Origin: an uncultured Blautia sp.
GTDB taxonomy: Bacteria; Bacillota; Clostridia; Lachnospirales; Lachnospiraceae
DNA length: 17,508 bases
Direction: 5' to 3'
NCBI GenBank assembly: GCA_900543715.1
Contig: UQSX01000060.1
Span: 1 to 17,508, forward strand
Shown here: in pieces, positions 6,836-14,113 of the stretch
Numbering within the stretch: position 1 is the stretch's first letter
Layout: each line of letters opens with the position of its first letter
Notes under the pieces: model-generated
Seen by the model: the letters and a program-made list of their open reading frames with translations, nothing else
What the model was told of the DNA's origin: nothing
Database searches by the model: none
Position numbers and translations under genes: made by a program

Positions 6836-6872
6836 AAGCATGATAACTTTATGGAAAAGGAAGGAAGATACA

Positions 6873-8003
6873 ATGCTAGACCTGACCCAGCTCAGAAAAG
6901 AAATCGATGATATCGACAGGCAGATCGTCAAACTCTTTGAAAAAAGAATGGCTGTGTCTGAAAAAGTAGCCCGTTTTAAAATAGAAACAGGAAAACCAGT
7001 GTTTGATCCGGTCAGAGAGAAAGAAAAATTGAATACGCTCAGTCATCAGGCCGCCGGGGAGTTCAACAGCCGGGGAATCTATGAGCTTTACCGGCAGATC
7101 ATGTCCATCAGCCGGAAACGCCAGTATCAGCTTATAGAAGAGCATCAGAACAACAACGATCCTCTTTTTTCTCCCGTAGACGCTTTGAAAAAAGAGGGTG
7201 TTACCGTGGTCTTCCAAGGAGTGGAAGGTGCATACAGCTATGCGGCCATGAACACGTTCTTTGGAAAAAATATTAAAAGCTTCCATGTGGATACCTGGAA
7301 GGATGCCATGGAGGCCATTAAAAATCACGAGGCTGATTTTGCCGTACTGCCCATAGAAAATTCTACGGCCGGGATCGTCCAGGACAATTACGATCTGCTG
7401 ACGAAATATGACCATGTGATCGTAGGTGAACAGATCATTCCCTGTCAGCATGCTCTGGTAGGTCTTCCAGGAACTCTTTTGGACGAGATCAGAGACATTT
7501 ACTCTCATCCTCAGGCTCTTATGCAGTGTAGAGAATTTCTGGAGACTCACAGAGAATGGACAACCCATGAATTCGGCAACACGGCTGCAGCTGCAAAGAA
7601 GATCGCAGAAGAGGGAAACCGGACTCAGGCGGCCATTTCCAGCCCTTATGCTGCTGAGTTTTTCGGTCTTTCCGTATTGAAGGAAAACATTTTCACCAAC
7701 GCCGGAAATTCCACCAGATTTATAATTGTCACCAAGGATAAGATCTATTGCCGCAATGCAGGAAAAATCAGTGTCAGTTATGAACTTCCCCACGAAAGCG
7801 GAAGTCTTTACAACAGTCTGTCACACTTTATCTATAACGGACTGAATATGACCAAGATTGAATCCCGTCCGGTCCGCGGACGCAACTGGGAATATCGTTT
7901 CTTTGTGGATTTTGAGGGAAATTTAAGTGACAGCGCTGTAAAAAACGCACTGAAAGGCCTTGAAGCCGAGACACAGAATTTCCGCATTCACGGCAATTAT
8001 TAG
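6873..8003 (+). CDS. pheA: PheA, bifunctional chorismate mutase / prephenate dehydratase
   Basis: PheA turns chorismate into prephenate and then phenylpyruvate on the way to phenylalanine. The 376-residue protein has a helical chorismate mutase domain at 1-90 (LRKEIDDIDRQIVKLFEKR and EKVARFKIETGKPVFDPVRE), a prephenate dehydratase domain at about 110-290 (FQGVEGAYSYAA, LPIENSTAGIV, GNSTRF) and a C-terminal ACT domain with ESGSLYNSL and ESRPVRGRNWEY, the phenylalanine-sensing signature. Feedback inhibition is thus expected. The ATG at 6873 follows GGAAGGA. The frame stays open upstream to about 6423, but that part does not resemble PheA and runs through the opposite-strand membrane-protein gene. 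The DUF815 gene follows after 16 bases. Confidence 0.96.
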   Translation: MLDLTQLRKEIDDIDRQIVKLFEKRMAVSEKVARFKIETGKPVFDPVREKEKLNTLSHQAAGEFNSRGIYELYRQIMSISRKRQYQLIEEHQNNNDPLFSPVDALKKEGVTVVFQGVEGAYSYAAMNTFFGKNIKSFHVDTWKDAMEAIKNHEADFAVLPIENSTAGIVQDNYDLLTKYDHVIVGEQIIPCQHALVGLPGTLLDEIRDIYSHPQALMQCREFLETHREWTTHEFGNTAAAAKKIAEEGNRTQAAISSPYAAEFFGLSVLKENIFTNAGNSTRFIIVTKDKIYCRNAGKISVSYELPHESGSLYNSLSHFIYNGLNMTKIESRPVRGRNWEYRFFVDFEGNLSDSAVKNALKGLEAETQNFRIHGNY

Positions 8004-8019
8004 GAAAGGAAACAAAAAC

Positions 8020-9324
8020 ATGTTTAATATTGACGAATGTATCTTATACAGGAACTTTCAGCAGGGAGATATTCTGGAAGATATGTCCAGAGCGCTGGAA
8101 ATCTGCTGTCTGGAACCAGAGGAACCTAACAAATCCAAATCTTTGTTTTACAGCTGCATGAACCGGCTGGTGGAAATGGCCAGTACCTATGGTTTTACCG
8201 GTAATCTGTGGCACAGCTATCTCACTTATCTGCTGGCAAATCATGAAAACGCCTTCAGTACTGCCTGCGAGATCACAGGGCCTGTGGAAGGCACGATCAA
8301 CCAGCTTGCCCTTCACGACTTTGCTATTTTTAAAGACCTGTTTAACCTGGACTTTTCAGCCTTTGAAAATTTTTACGGTTCCTCCTCCTGCTGCCATCTG
8401 ATCAACGAATATGAAAATGACAGCCACGGAAGCAAACAGTTTAACGAGCGGATCAGCAGCCGTCTCAATACTTTAAGCGGACTTCTGGCTGCCTCTGATT
8501 CCCCGGAAGAGTTCATGGAGCATATGGTGGATTTCTATAAAGATTACGGAGTAGGAAAGCTGGGGCTTCATAAGGCTTTCCGCCTGGAACACGGCCCCAG
8601 CGACCAAAGGGTAAAAATCGTTCCTATTACCAAAATTGCCCATGTGCATTTAGATGATCTGGTGGGCTACGAAATTGCCAAGAAAAAACTGATCGACAAC
8701 ACGGAAGCCTTCCTAAATGGAAAACCGGCCAACAACTGCCTTCTTTTCGGAGACGCAGGAACAGGTAAGTCTTCCTGTATCAAGGCAATTCTCAACCAGT
8801 ATTATGACAGAGGGCTGCGCATCATTGAAGTGTATAAGCACCAATTTCAAGATCTCAATGATGTGATCGCTCAGATCAAGAACCGGCATTACAAATTTAT
8901 TATCTATATGGATGACCTGTCCTTTGAAGATTTTGAAATTGAATATAAATATCTGAAAGCCGTAATCGAAGGAGGTCTTGAACGGAAACCGGATAATATC
9001 CTGATCTACGCCACCTCTAACCGGCGCCATCTGGTCCGTGAAAAATTCAGTGACAAAGCAGACCGGGATGATGATCTGCATACCAGCGATACCGTTCAGG
9101 AAAAACTGTCCCTGGTATACCGTTTCGGCGTAACAATCTACTTTGGCTCGCCCAGCAAGAAAGAATTCCAGCAGATCGTACTGGCTCTGGCAAAGCGGAA
9201 TGGCCTGAACATGGATCAGGGAGAACTTCTCCAGCAGGCCAATGCCTGGGAACTGCGCCACGGCGGCCTGTCCGGAAGGACTGCCCAGCAGTTTATCGAT
9301 TATCTCCTGGGTCAGCAGACATAA
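8020..9324 (+). CDS. DUF815 family AAA+ ATPase
   Basis: This 434-residue protein belongs to the DUF815 (PF05673) AAA+ ATPases, common in Firmicutes and Proteobacteria and without a settled function. The first 200 residues are a helical region without a known fold signature. The ATPase follows: the DDLVGYEIAKKKLIDNTEAFLNG lead-in at about 212-234 (DUF815-like), Walker A GDAGTGKSS at 244-252, Walker B FIIYMDDLSFE at 293-303, the YATSNRRHL sensor region near 350, and an arginine-rich stretch before the C-terminal helices. ATG 8020 has AGGAAAGGA beginning in the pheA stop codon. The 16-base gap implies co-transcription with pheA. I see no link to phenylalanine synthesis. A strong terminator follows the stop codon. 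Confidence 0.88.
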   Translation: MFNIDECILYRNFQQGDILEDMSRALEICCLEPEEPNKSKSLFYSCMNRLVEMASTYGFTGNLWHSYLTYLLANHENAFSTACEITGPVEGTINQLALHDFAIFKDLFNLDFSAFENFYGSSSCCHLINEYENDSHGSKQFNERISSRLNTLSGLLAASDSPEEFMEHMVDFYKDYGVGKLGLHKAFRLEHGPSDQRVKIVPITKIAHVHLDDLVGYEIAKKKLIDNTEAFLNGKPANNCLLFGDAGTGKSSCIKAILNQYYDRGLRIIEVYKHQFQDLNDVIAQIKNRHYKFIIYMDDLSFEDFEIEYKYLKAVIEGGLERKPDNILIYATSNRRHLVREKFSDKADRDDDLHTSDTVQEKLSLVYRFGVTIYFGSPSKKEFQQIVLALAKRNGLNMDQGELLQQANAWELRHGGLSGRTAQQFIDYLLGQQT

Positions 9325-9337
9325 AATACGTGAGGAC

Positions 9338-9395
9338 AAAAAGAAGGTGTACCCCTTTCTCCTGTTAAAAGGAACTTTGGGTACACCTTCTTTTT
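9338..9395. terminator. Strong two-way terminator between the DUF815 gene and rnpB
   Basis: AAGAAGGTGTACCC (9341-9354) pairs perfectly with GGGTACACCTTCTT (9379-9392). On the plus strand it runs into five T (9391-9395); on the minus strand the mirror arm also runs into a T tract. It can therefore stop both the pheA-DUF815 transcript and rnpB. The loop contains a further short TCCT/AGGA pairing. Confidence 0.9.
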
Positions 9396-9750
9396 AGGAT
9401 AAGCAGAACGATAAGCCGGGTTATGTCGTGAATAATCATCTATCCAGTCCTGCCGTCGCCGGCAGGCTCAAGCGACCCACCTGAAAACGTGACGGGCAGC
9501 CACATAGTTTTCTATTCGGTCTTGCTTCGGATGGGGTTTACATGTGCCCTTCCTGTTACCAGGAAGGCGGTAGTCTCTTACACTGCCCTTCCACCCTTAC
9601 CGGATTACTCCGGCGGTACATTTCTGTTGCACTGTCCTTGGAGTCGCCTCCACCAGACGTTATCTGGCATCCTGCCCTGTGAAGCCCGGACTTTCCTCAC
9701 CTGACCCCTTTCGGTCCTGTCAGCCGCGATTATTTATTCTACTTATCGCA
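9396..9750 (-). ncRNA. rnpB: RNase P RNA (class A)
   Basis: The catalytic RNA that trims the 5' ends of tRNA precursors. On the minus strand the diagnostic GAGGAAAGTCCGGGC (9698-9684) follows a GACCGAAAGGGGTC hairpin, and GCAACAGAAATGTACCGCC, the P4-adjacent core, lies near 9630. The 3' end carries CATAACCCGGCTTATCG. The ends pair as helix P1: GATAAGTAGAA (9747-9737) with TTCTGCTTATC (9408-9398), with one G-U pair, which sets the limits to within a few bases. Length of about 355 bases fits bacterial class A. A promoter stands at 9759-9788 and a terminator directly after the 3' end. Confidence 0.96.
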
Positions 9751-9758
9751 CAAGGCTC

Positions 9759-9788
9759 AGTATATCACATCCATACAGAAAAAGTAAA
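9759..9788 (-). promoter_or_regulatory. rnpB promoter
   Basis: Minus-strand TTTACT (9788-9783), 18 bases, TATACT (9764-9759). Transcription would begin at about 9752, within a few bases of the predicted RNase P RNA 5' end. The gap 9751-9860 between rnpB and trpB also holds a weak AGTAAA/TTTACT hairpin that may end the trpB transcript; nothing else is evident there. Confidence 0.6.
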
Positions 9789-9860
9789 TCCTTTTTTACT
9801 CTACATTTCTCTTCTCATCTGCAAAATATTCAAGGAATAGACGAAAGCAAATGATAAGCC

Positions 9861-11249
9861 TTACATCAGATCTTCCGGTACTTTTGGCAGTCCCGCAAAG
9901 CCCTGCTCCAGGTCTTCATCTGTAGGAATATAATCTGTCATCGTTCCGTCATTAAAACTTTGGTAAGCATACATATCAAAGTATCCGGTTCCTGTCAGTC
10001 CAAAGACAATGGTCTTTTCTTCTCCAGTCTCTCTGCATTTTTTTGCTTCATCCACAGCCACTTTGATAGCATGGGCACTTTCCGGAGCCGGAAGGATACC
10101 TTCCACTCTTGCAAACTCTTCTGCTGCCGCAAACACAGAGGTCTGCTCAACAGTTCTGGCCTCCATCAGTCCGTCATGATAAAGCTGAGACAAGATGGAG
10201 CTCATTCCATGATACCTGAGACCGCCCGCATGGTTTGCAGAAGGGATAAAATTACTGCCCAGAGTGTACATTTTCTGAAGAGGCGTCACCATACCTGTAT
10301 CGCAGAAATCATATGCAAATTTTCCTCTTGTAAAGCTTGGGCAGGAAGCTGGCTCCACTGCTATGATCTGGTAATCCCTCTCTCCTCTTAATTTTTCGCC
10401 CATAAATGGAGAGATCAGTCCGCCCAGATTAGATCCTCCCCCGGCGCAGCCAATGATCATATCCGGAACAATACCGTATTTATCAAGGGCTGTCTTCGTC
10501 TCAAGTCCGATTACTGTCTGATGAAGAAGTACCTGGTTCAGCACACTTCCCAGCACATAACGGTAGCCTTCCTGATGAGTGGCTCTCTCTACAGCCTCAG
10601 AAATAGCACAGCCAAGACTTCCTGATGTCCCTGGATGTTCCTTTAAGATTTTTCTTCCGATTTCTGTAGTGTCAGAAGGAGAAGGTGTTACAGAAGCTCC
10701 GTATGTTCTCATAACTTCTCTCCGGAAAGGTTTCTGCTCATAGGAGCATTTTACCATATACACCTGGCAGTCAAGTCCCAGATAAGCGCAGGCCATGGAA
10801 AGGGCTGTTCCCCACTGTCCTGCTCCAGTCTCTGTAGTTACGCCTTTCAGCCCCTGTTTCTTTGCATAATAAGCCTGAGCAATGGCAGAGTTCAGCTTAT
10901 GGCTTCCACTTGTATTATTTCCCTCAAACTTATAATAAATCTTTGCAGGAGTCCCTAATTTTTTCTCCAGGCAGTACGCTCTTACCAAAGGTGAAGGACG
11001 ATACATTTTATAAAAGTCCTGAATCTCCTGAGGAATATCAATATAAGCTGTGGTATCATCCAGCTCCTGGCTTACCAGCTCCTGACAAAAAACCTGTCCC
11101 AGCTCTTCTGCAGTCATAGGCTTCATCGTTTCTGGATTTAACAGAGGTGCTGGTTTATTTTTCATATCAGCTCTGAGATTGTACCACTGTTTTGGCATCT
11201 CACTTTCTTCAAGATAAATTTTGTAGGGGATTTCTTTACTGTTCGCCAT
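9861..11249 (-). CDS. trpB: TrpB2-type tryptophan synthase beta subunit
   Basis: A PLP enzyme that makes tryptophan from indole and serine. The 462-residue length, the N-terminal extension (PYKIYLEESEMPKQWYNLRA) and the long insertions point to the TrpB2 group rather than the shorter (about 400-residue) TrpB1 that pairs with TrpA. The PLP lysine is K118 in TSGSHKLNSA. TTETGAGQWGTA at 138-149 holds the substrate-binding loop, and GCAGGGSNLGG the phosphate-binding loop. No trpA or other trp gene is adjacent. TrpB2 may use indole from outside or act on other substrates (known for the group). The ATG at 11249 follows AAAGGAG by nine bases. The frame runs further up through the T-box leader but that part is not protein-like. 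The gene is controlled by a T-box. Confidence 0.93.
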   Translation of the reverse strand: MANSKEIPYKIYLEESEMPKQWYNLRADMKNKPAPLLNPETMKPMTAEELGQVFCQELVSQELDDTTAYIDIPQEIQDFYKMYRPSPLVRAYCLEKKLGTPAKIYYKFEGNNTSGSHKLNSAIAQAYYAKKQGLKGVTTETGAGQWGTALSMACAYLGLDCQVYMVKCSYEQKPFRREVMRTYGASVTPSPSDTTEIGRKILKEHPGTSGSLGCAISEAVERATHQEGYRYVLGSVLNQVLLHQTVIGLETKTALDKYGIVPDMIIGCAGGGSNLGGLISPFMGEKLRGERDYQIIAVEPASCPSFTRGKFAYDFCDTGMVTPLQKMYTLGSNFIPSANHAGGLRYHGMSSILSQLYHDGLMEARTVEQTSVFAAAEEFARVEGILPAPESAHAIKVAVDEAKKCRETGEEKTIVFGLTGTGYFDMYAYQSFNDGTMTDYIPTDEDLEQGFAGLPKVPEDLM

Positions 11250-11317
11250 AATTTTATTCTCCTTTCTCTCTTTTACCGCATATTTCAGGCAGAAGCAAAT
11301 AGAATTCCTGTATACAG

Positions 11318-11595
11318 ACAAAAACTCCTGTCCAGGAAACAATTTCTGTTCCATGGGACAAGAGTTAAAATCCTGCGGTGCCACCCAAATTGATATTTTC
11401 ATATCCACTTACTGCATACTTCATTTGCTTTATTTTGTAACGGAGTTTTATCTCCGGCTTGCATACTGTAAGTTCCGCTCGCCCTCAGAAGTCCATTCCT
11501 CTCTGAGACTGACGCTGCATTTCCACCACCAGCAGCTCTCTGAGCCCAGCTGCTATTCAGAAAGTACTTACTCTTCTTCAACGGTTTAATCTAAT
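11318..11595 (-). promoter_or_regulatory. T-box leader (tRNA-sensing riboswitch) of trpB, probable Trp specifier
   Basis: The leader RNA has the full T-box layout on the minus strand. Stem I is closed by GTAAGT (about 11572-11567) pairing with ACTTAC (about 11475-11470). Its distal part contains AGAGAGCTGCTGGTGGTGG, the tRNA-elbow-binding motif. GAATGGACTTCT on the 3' side of Stem I offers TGG (11495-11493) as specifier, the tryptophan codon. The T-box sequence GGGTGGCACCGCAGG (about 11386-11372) is followed by a terminator. Uncharged tRNA-Trp would stabilise the antiterminator and switch trpB on. The specifier was placed by eye; the T-box itself is secure. Confidence 0.92.
11320..11366 (-). 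terminator. T-box-controlled terminator of the trpB leader
   Basis: AACTCTTGTCC (11366-11356) pairs with GGACAGGAGTT (11333-11323) with one G-U pair and runs into a five-T tract ending at 11320. It starts a few bases after the T-box sequence, as expected for the switchable terminator. About 70 bases remain before the trpB start codon. Confidence 0.88.
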
Positions 11596-11601
11596 AAACT
11601 A

Positions 11602-11631
11602 TTTATAACATATCTTCCGGCCATATGTCAA
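11602..11631 (-). promoter_or_regulatory. Promoter of the T-box / trpB transcript
   Basis: Minus-strand TTGACA (11631-11626) is followed by an 18-base spacer and TATAAA (11607-11602), placing the start at about 11595, just before Stem I. It lies 32 bases after the stop of the epimerase-like gene; no strong terminator lies between, so limited read-through is possible. Confidence 0.7.
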
Positions 11632-11667
11632 CCTGTTTCTGCGTTTATATTCCAGGCAAACCCTCTG

Positions 11668-12558
11668 CTAATAAACCTTGATCTCATAAAATTTTTGGAA
11701 AGTGCCTGCAGGATCTACCTTCAGAATTCCTGGTTTTTCCCGGATTTCTCCGGAAAAGTCACGATCATCGCACCGTCCCATCCAAGGTTCCAGACAGACA
11801 AAAGGCGCTCCGGGCACTGACCAGATACCAAAATTTGTAAAACCGCCGCACTCCAGAGAAACATACGGTGTTCCGTCCGGATACCCGATGGCTGCCCATT
11901 GGATCTGTCCGTCATCAAAGATCAGAGCATCCCGGTCAAACATATCCTGACGAATACTGCATCCATAATGCTCTCCATATTTCTCCAGCGGAAGCTTATA
12001 AGACCTTGAGGGGTCCGCCGTCCCCTCTCCCTGACAGATCAGCCGGTATTTCAGCTCCTCCTGCTTATTAAATAACAGTTTATAATCTGTCTGAACAGTA
12101 TCTTCCAGTACAGGCACTCGGAAAGCCGGGTGACCTCCAATAGTAAAGAACATGGTTTCCTGATCCCGGTTATCCACTTCCCATGTCACCTGCAGCGCTC
12201 TTCCGGAAAGGATATAGCTGATTCTCAGTTCAAAGGCAAAGGGAAAATACTCTCTTGTCTTTTCTGTATCTTTCAGAGAAAACACGATCTGGTTTTCAGA
12301 TTCTGTCACACAGATAAATTCCATGTCCCTTGCAAATCCATGCTGCTTTGTATCAAATCTCTTTCCTTTCCAGAGATAGAAGTCTCCGCTGTGTCTTCCC
12401 ACATTTGGAAAAAGAATGGGTGCACGTCTTCCCCAGTATTTCTTGTCTCCCTGCCAGAGCACTTCCCTCTCCTTTTTCTTATCGTAAATACTCTGCAGCT
12501 CAGCTCCCAGGGCAGATACTTCTACCCTGAGCTCCTTATTTTCTATCCGATACATCAT
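11668..12558 (-). CDS. Aldose 1-epimerase family protein (LacX-like)
   Basis: The protein belongs to the galactose-mutarotase-like fold: RIENKELRVEVSALGAELQSI at the N-terminus, WGRRAPILFPNVGRHSGD, KQHGFARDMEF with the expected His, the TIGGHPAFRVP motif with the second His, and near the C-terminus VCLEPWMGRCDD. Such enzymes interconvert alpha and beta anomers of sugars; the LacX-like branch has uncertain substrates. From the ATG at 12558 the product has 296 residues, a normal length. This start is preferred for a GGAG about 11 bases upstream; ATG 12555 directly after it and 12576 are alternatives. It follows the glycerol-1-phosphate dehydrogenase gene by about 100 bases on the same strand and is probably in the same transcript. 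The sugar is not deducible. Confidence 0.85.
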   Translation of the reverse strand: MMYRIENKELRVEVSALGAELQSIYDKKKEREVLWQGDKKYWGRRAPILFPNVGRHSGDFYLWKGKRFDTKQHGFARDMEFICVTESENQIVFSLKDTEKTREYFPFAFELRISYILSGRALQVTWEVDNRDQETMFFTIGGHPAFRVPVLEDTVQTDYKLLFNKQEELKYRLICQGEGTADPSRSYKLPLEKYGEHYGCSIRQDMFDRDALIFDDGQIQWAAIGYPDGTPYVSLECGGFTNFGIWSVPGAPFVCLEPWMGRCDDRDFSGEIREKPGILKVDPAGTFQKFYEIKVY

Positions 12559-12621
12559 AATGATCACTTCTCCCATCTGTTTTAAAATCCTGCAGCAGAT
12601 CCCCGGATATTCTTCTTCGGA

Positions 12622-12656
12622 GCTGCCGCCTAACATCCCCAGAGACGCTGCCGCCT
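12622..12656. repeat. Short direct repeat between the dehydrogenase and epimerase genes
   Basis: GCTGCCGCCT occurs twice in direct orientation (12622-12631 and 12647-12656), 25 bases apart, within the 101-base gap 12559-12659. It is more G/C-rich than its surroundings. No protein-coding meaning is apparent and it may be chance. Confidence 0.4.
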
Positions 12657-12659
12657 GCT

Positions 12660-14000
12660 TTACTGTCCGCAGTAATAGGTTTCCCGGATCAGCTGCTCAG
12701 TAAATTCCCTTTGCAGGTTCAGATCAAATAAAATCTGAAGCAGGCCAAACCGGTTCCGCAGATCTTTTGCATAATAAATCCCTCTGGAGAACACTTTCTC
12801 TGAAACTTTCATCTGAGCAGGGTAGTATGGAGCCTCCATAGATTTCAAAATCTCTATAATCTCTTCCGCTCTGGGAAGCTCATCGATCACTTTAAAAATT
12901 TCTTCCTGGTGAGTCCTAAAAGCCGTTCTTCTCCTGATCACTTCCTGGTCAGAGTTCTTTCCGATCTTCTTTTCCAGTTCAAGGACTCCCTGGGCTGCCG
13001 GGCCATAAGCTTTCTTTATTTCTTCTGCCCACAATTCATAATCAAAGGAAGGGGCTTCCAAAGGAAACAGCATATCTCTCTTTTCCTTCAGCATTTCATA
13101 AAGTCGGATGGCCATAACTGTTCCTACGCCCACCTTGGTGCCATGAAGGGGATCCGGCTGTCCGTCCAGAAGAAACATCATCTCCCAGTAGTGAGACATA
13201 TGATGCTCGCTTCCCGAAGCAGGTCTGGAGTTCCCGATATAACTCATAGCAATGCCGCTTAGTACAAGGCCTTCCATGATGGCTCCAATAGCTTCTTTAT
13301 CTCTCTTGGCTGCCTTTTCCGCATTTTCTGCCACTTTCTTAATGGATTCCCGGACAAGCTCCATAATTTCTGTGCAGATATATTCTCCATTGACAATATG
13401 GGCAAGCTGCCAGTCCGTAAGACACACATATTTTCCAAGGATATCGCCCGCGCCTGCTGCGATCATATGCAGCGGGGCTTTTGAAATAATATCCAGATCT
13501 CCTATGATGACTCTGGCCGGACGTGCCTCATAAGTGGTCTTTAAATGCCGGATAATAAGGGGGGAGACATTGGACGCATATCCATCCATAGAGGGAGCTG
13601 TTCCCACAATATAATAATCAATCTTCATCTTATAGCTGACATAGCGGCAAAGATCGTTGATCGTCCCGCTTCCCACGGCAATGATCAGATCACAGTTATC
13701 AGGCACCCGGGTGAAAAGATAGATCAGGGCCTCTTCATCGGGTACAAGCTCCTCTTCCTGATATACCACCTTTTCAAAGGAATAGCCTCCTTTCTCAAGC
13801 TCCTCATAAACTGCCATGCCCGCCGCCTGTTCTGTGTGGATATCGCTGACCACACACAAATTTTTATATGTATGTTTTTCTAAAATCTGAGGCAGGCGTC
13901 TGACTGCCCCTTCTTCAATAATGATCTCCTCAATATCACAAATATGTGTTTTCCCGCATCCACATTGTTTTTCTTTCTGTAAATATGCTTTCCAATCCAT
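12660..14000 (-). CDS. egsA: sn-glycerol-1-phosphate dehydrogenase (AraM/EgsA family)
   Basis: The enzyme reduces dihydroxyacetone phosphate to sn-glycerol-1-phosphate with NAD(P)H. In Bacillus (AraM/EgsA) the product feeds archaeal-type glyceryl ethers. The 446-residue protein has GSGTINDLCRYVSYKMKIDY at 110-129 (nucleotide binding), TAPSMDGYAS at 134-143, metal ligand Asp 186 in AGAGDILGKY, His 266/267 in GSEHHMSHYW and His 286 in LHGTKVGVGT. All expected metal ligands are present, and the length fits the long bacterial type. The N-terminus has an added CGCGKTHICDIE stretch, as in AraM proteins. The ATG at 14000 has only a weak ribosome site (AAAGG about 17 bases upstream). A promoter lies at 14038-14065. 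No arabinose genes or PcrB-like synthase are in the window, so its pathway here is open. Confidence 0.9.
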   Translation of the reverse strand: MDWKAYLQKEKQCGCGKTHICDIEEIIIEEGAVRRLPQILEKHTYKNLCVVSDIHTEQAAGMAVYEELEKGGYSFEKVVYQEEELVPDEEALIYLFTRVPDNCDLIIAVGSGTINDLCRYVSYKMKIDYYIVGTAPSMDGYASNVSPLIIRHLKTTYEARPARVIIGDLDIISKAPLHMIAAGAGDILGKYVCLTDWQLAHIVNGEYICTEIMELVRESIKKVAENAEKAAKRDKEAIGAIMEGLVLSGIAMSYIGNSRPASGSEHHMSHYWEMMFLLDGQPDPLHGTKVGVGTVMAIRLYEMLKEKRDMLFPLEAPSFDYELWAEEIKKAYGPAAQGVLELEKKIGKNSDQEVIRRRTAFRTHQEEIFKVIDELPRAEEIIEILKSMEAPYYPAQMKVSEKVFSRGIYYAKDLRNRFGLLQILFDLNLQREFTEQLIRETYYCGQ

Positions 14001-14037
14001 ACTTTTACCATGACCTTTCTTTATTCATTCTTCTATA

Positions 14038-14065
14038 ACTATAGCATGAATTTTCTATGTGTCAA
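14038..14065 (-). promoter_or_regulatory. Promoter of the egsA gene
   Basis: On the minus strand TTGACA (14065-14060) is followed by 16 bases and TATAGT (14043-14038), with a TGC just before it that makes an extended -10. Transcription would begin near 14032, some 30 bases before the start codon. Confidence 0.7.
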
Positions 14066-14075
14066 AACAGATACC

Positions 14076-14107
14076 AAAATATCAATTAAGCCTATTATTA
14101 ATATTTT
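14076..14107 (-). terminator. Weak A/T-only hairpin after the activase gene
   Basis: AAAATAT and ATATTTT arms with inner TTAA pairing follow the activase stop codon by about seven bases. There are no G-C pairs in the outer stem, so termination would be weak at best. Confidence 0.3.
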
Positions 14108-14113
14108 AATTTA

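Noticed and set aside
6423..6872. In-frame N-terminal extension of PheA by 150 codons
   Set aside because: The text is unlike PheA, overlaps the opposite-strand PF06541 gene, and a good ribosome site selects the ATG at 6873.
6662..6872. T-box or phenylalanine leader peptide before pheA
   Set aside because: No GGGTGGNACCGCG-type motif, Phe-rich short frame or terminator hairpin was found.
6876..7793. Minus-strand open frame of 305 codons inside pheA
   Set aside because: It lies wholly antisense to PheA, whose three domains are intact, and shows no family motif.
9489..9704. Plus-strand open frame of 71 codons
   Set aside because: It lies within RNase P RNA on the opposite strand; the RNA structure explains the conservation.
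11353..11589. Open frames on both strands between trpB and the epimerase-like gene
   Set aside because: The region is a T-box leader with promoter and terminator; the frames have no ribosome sites.
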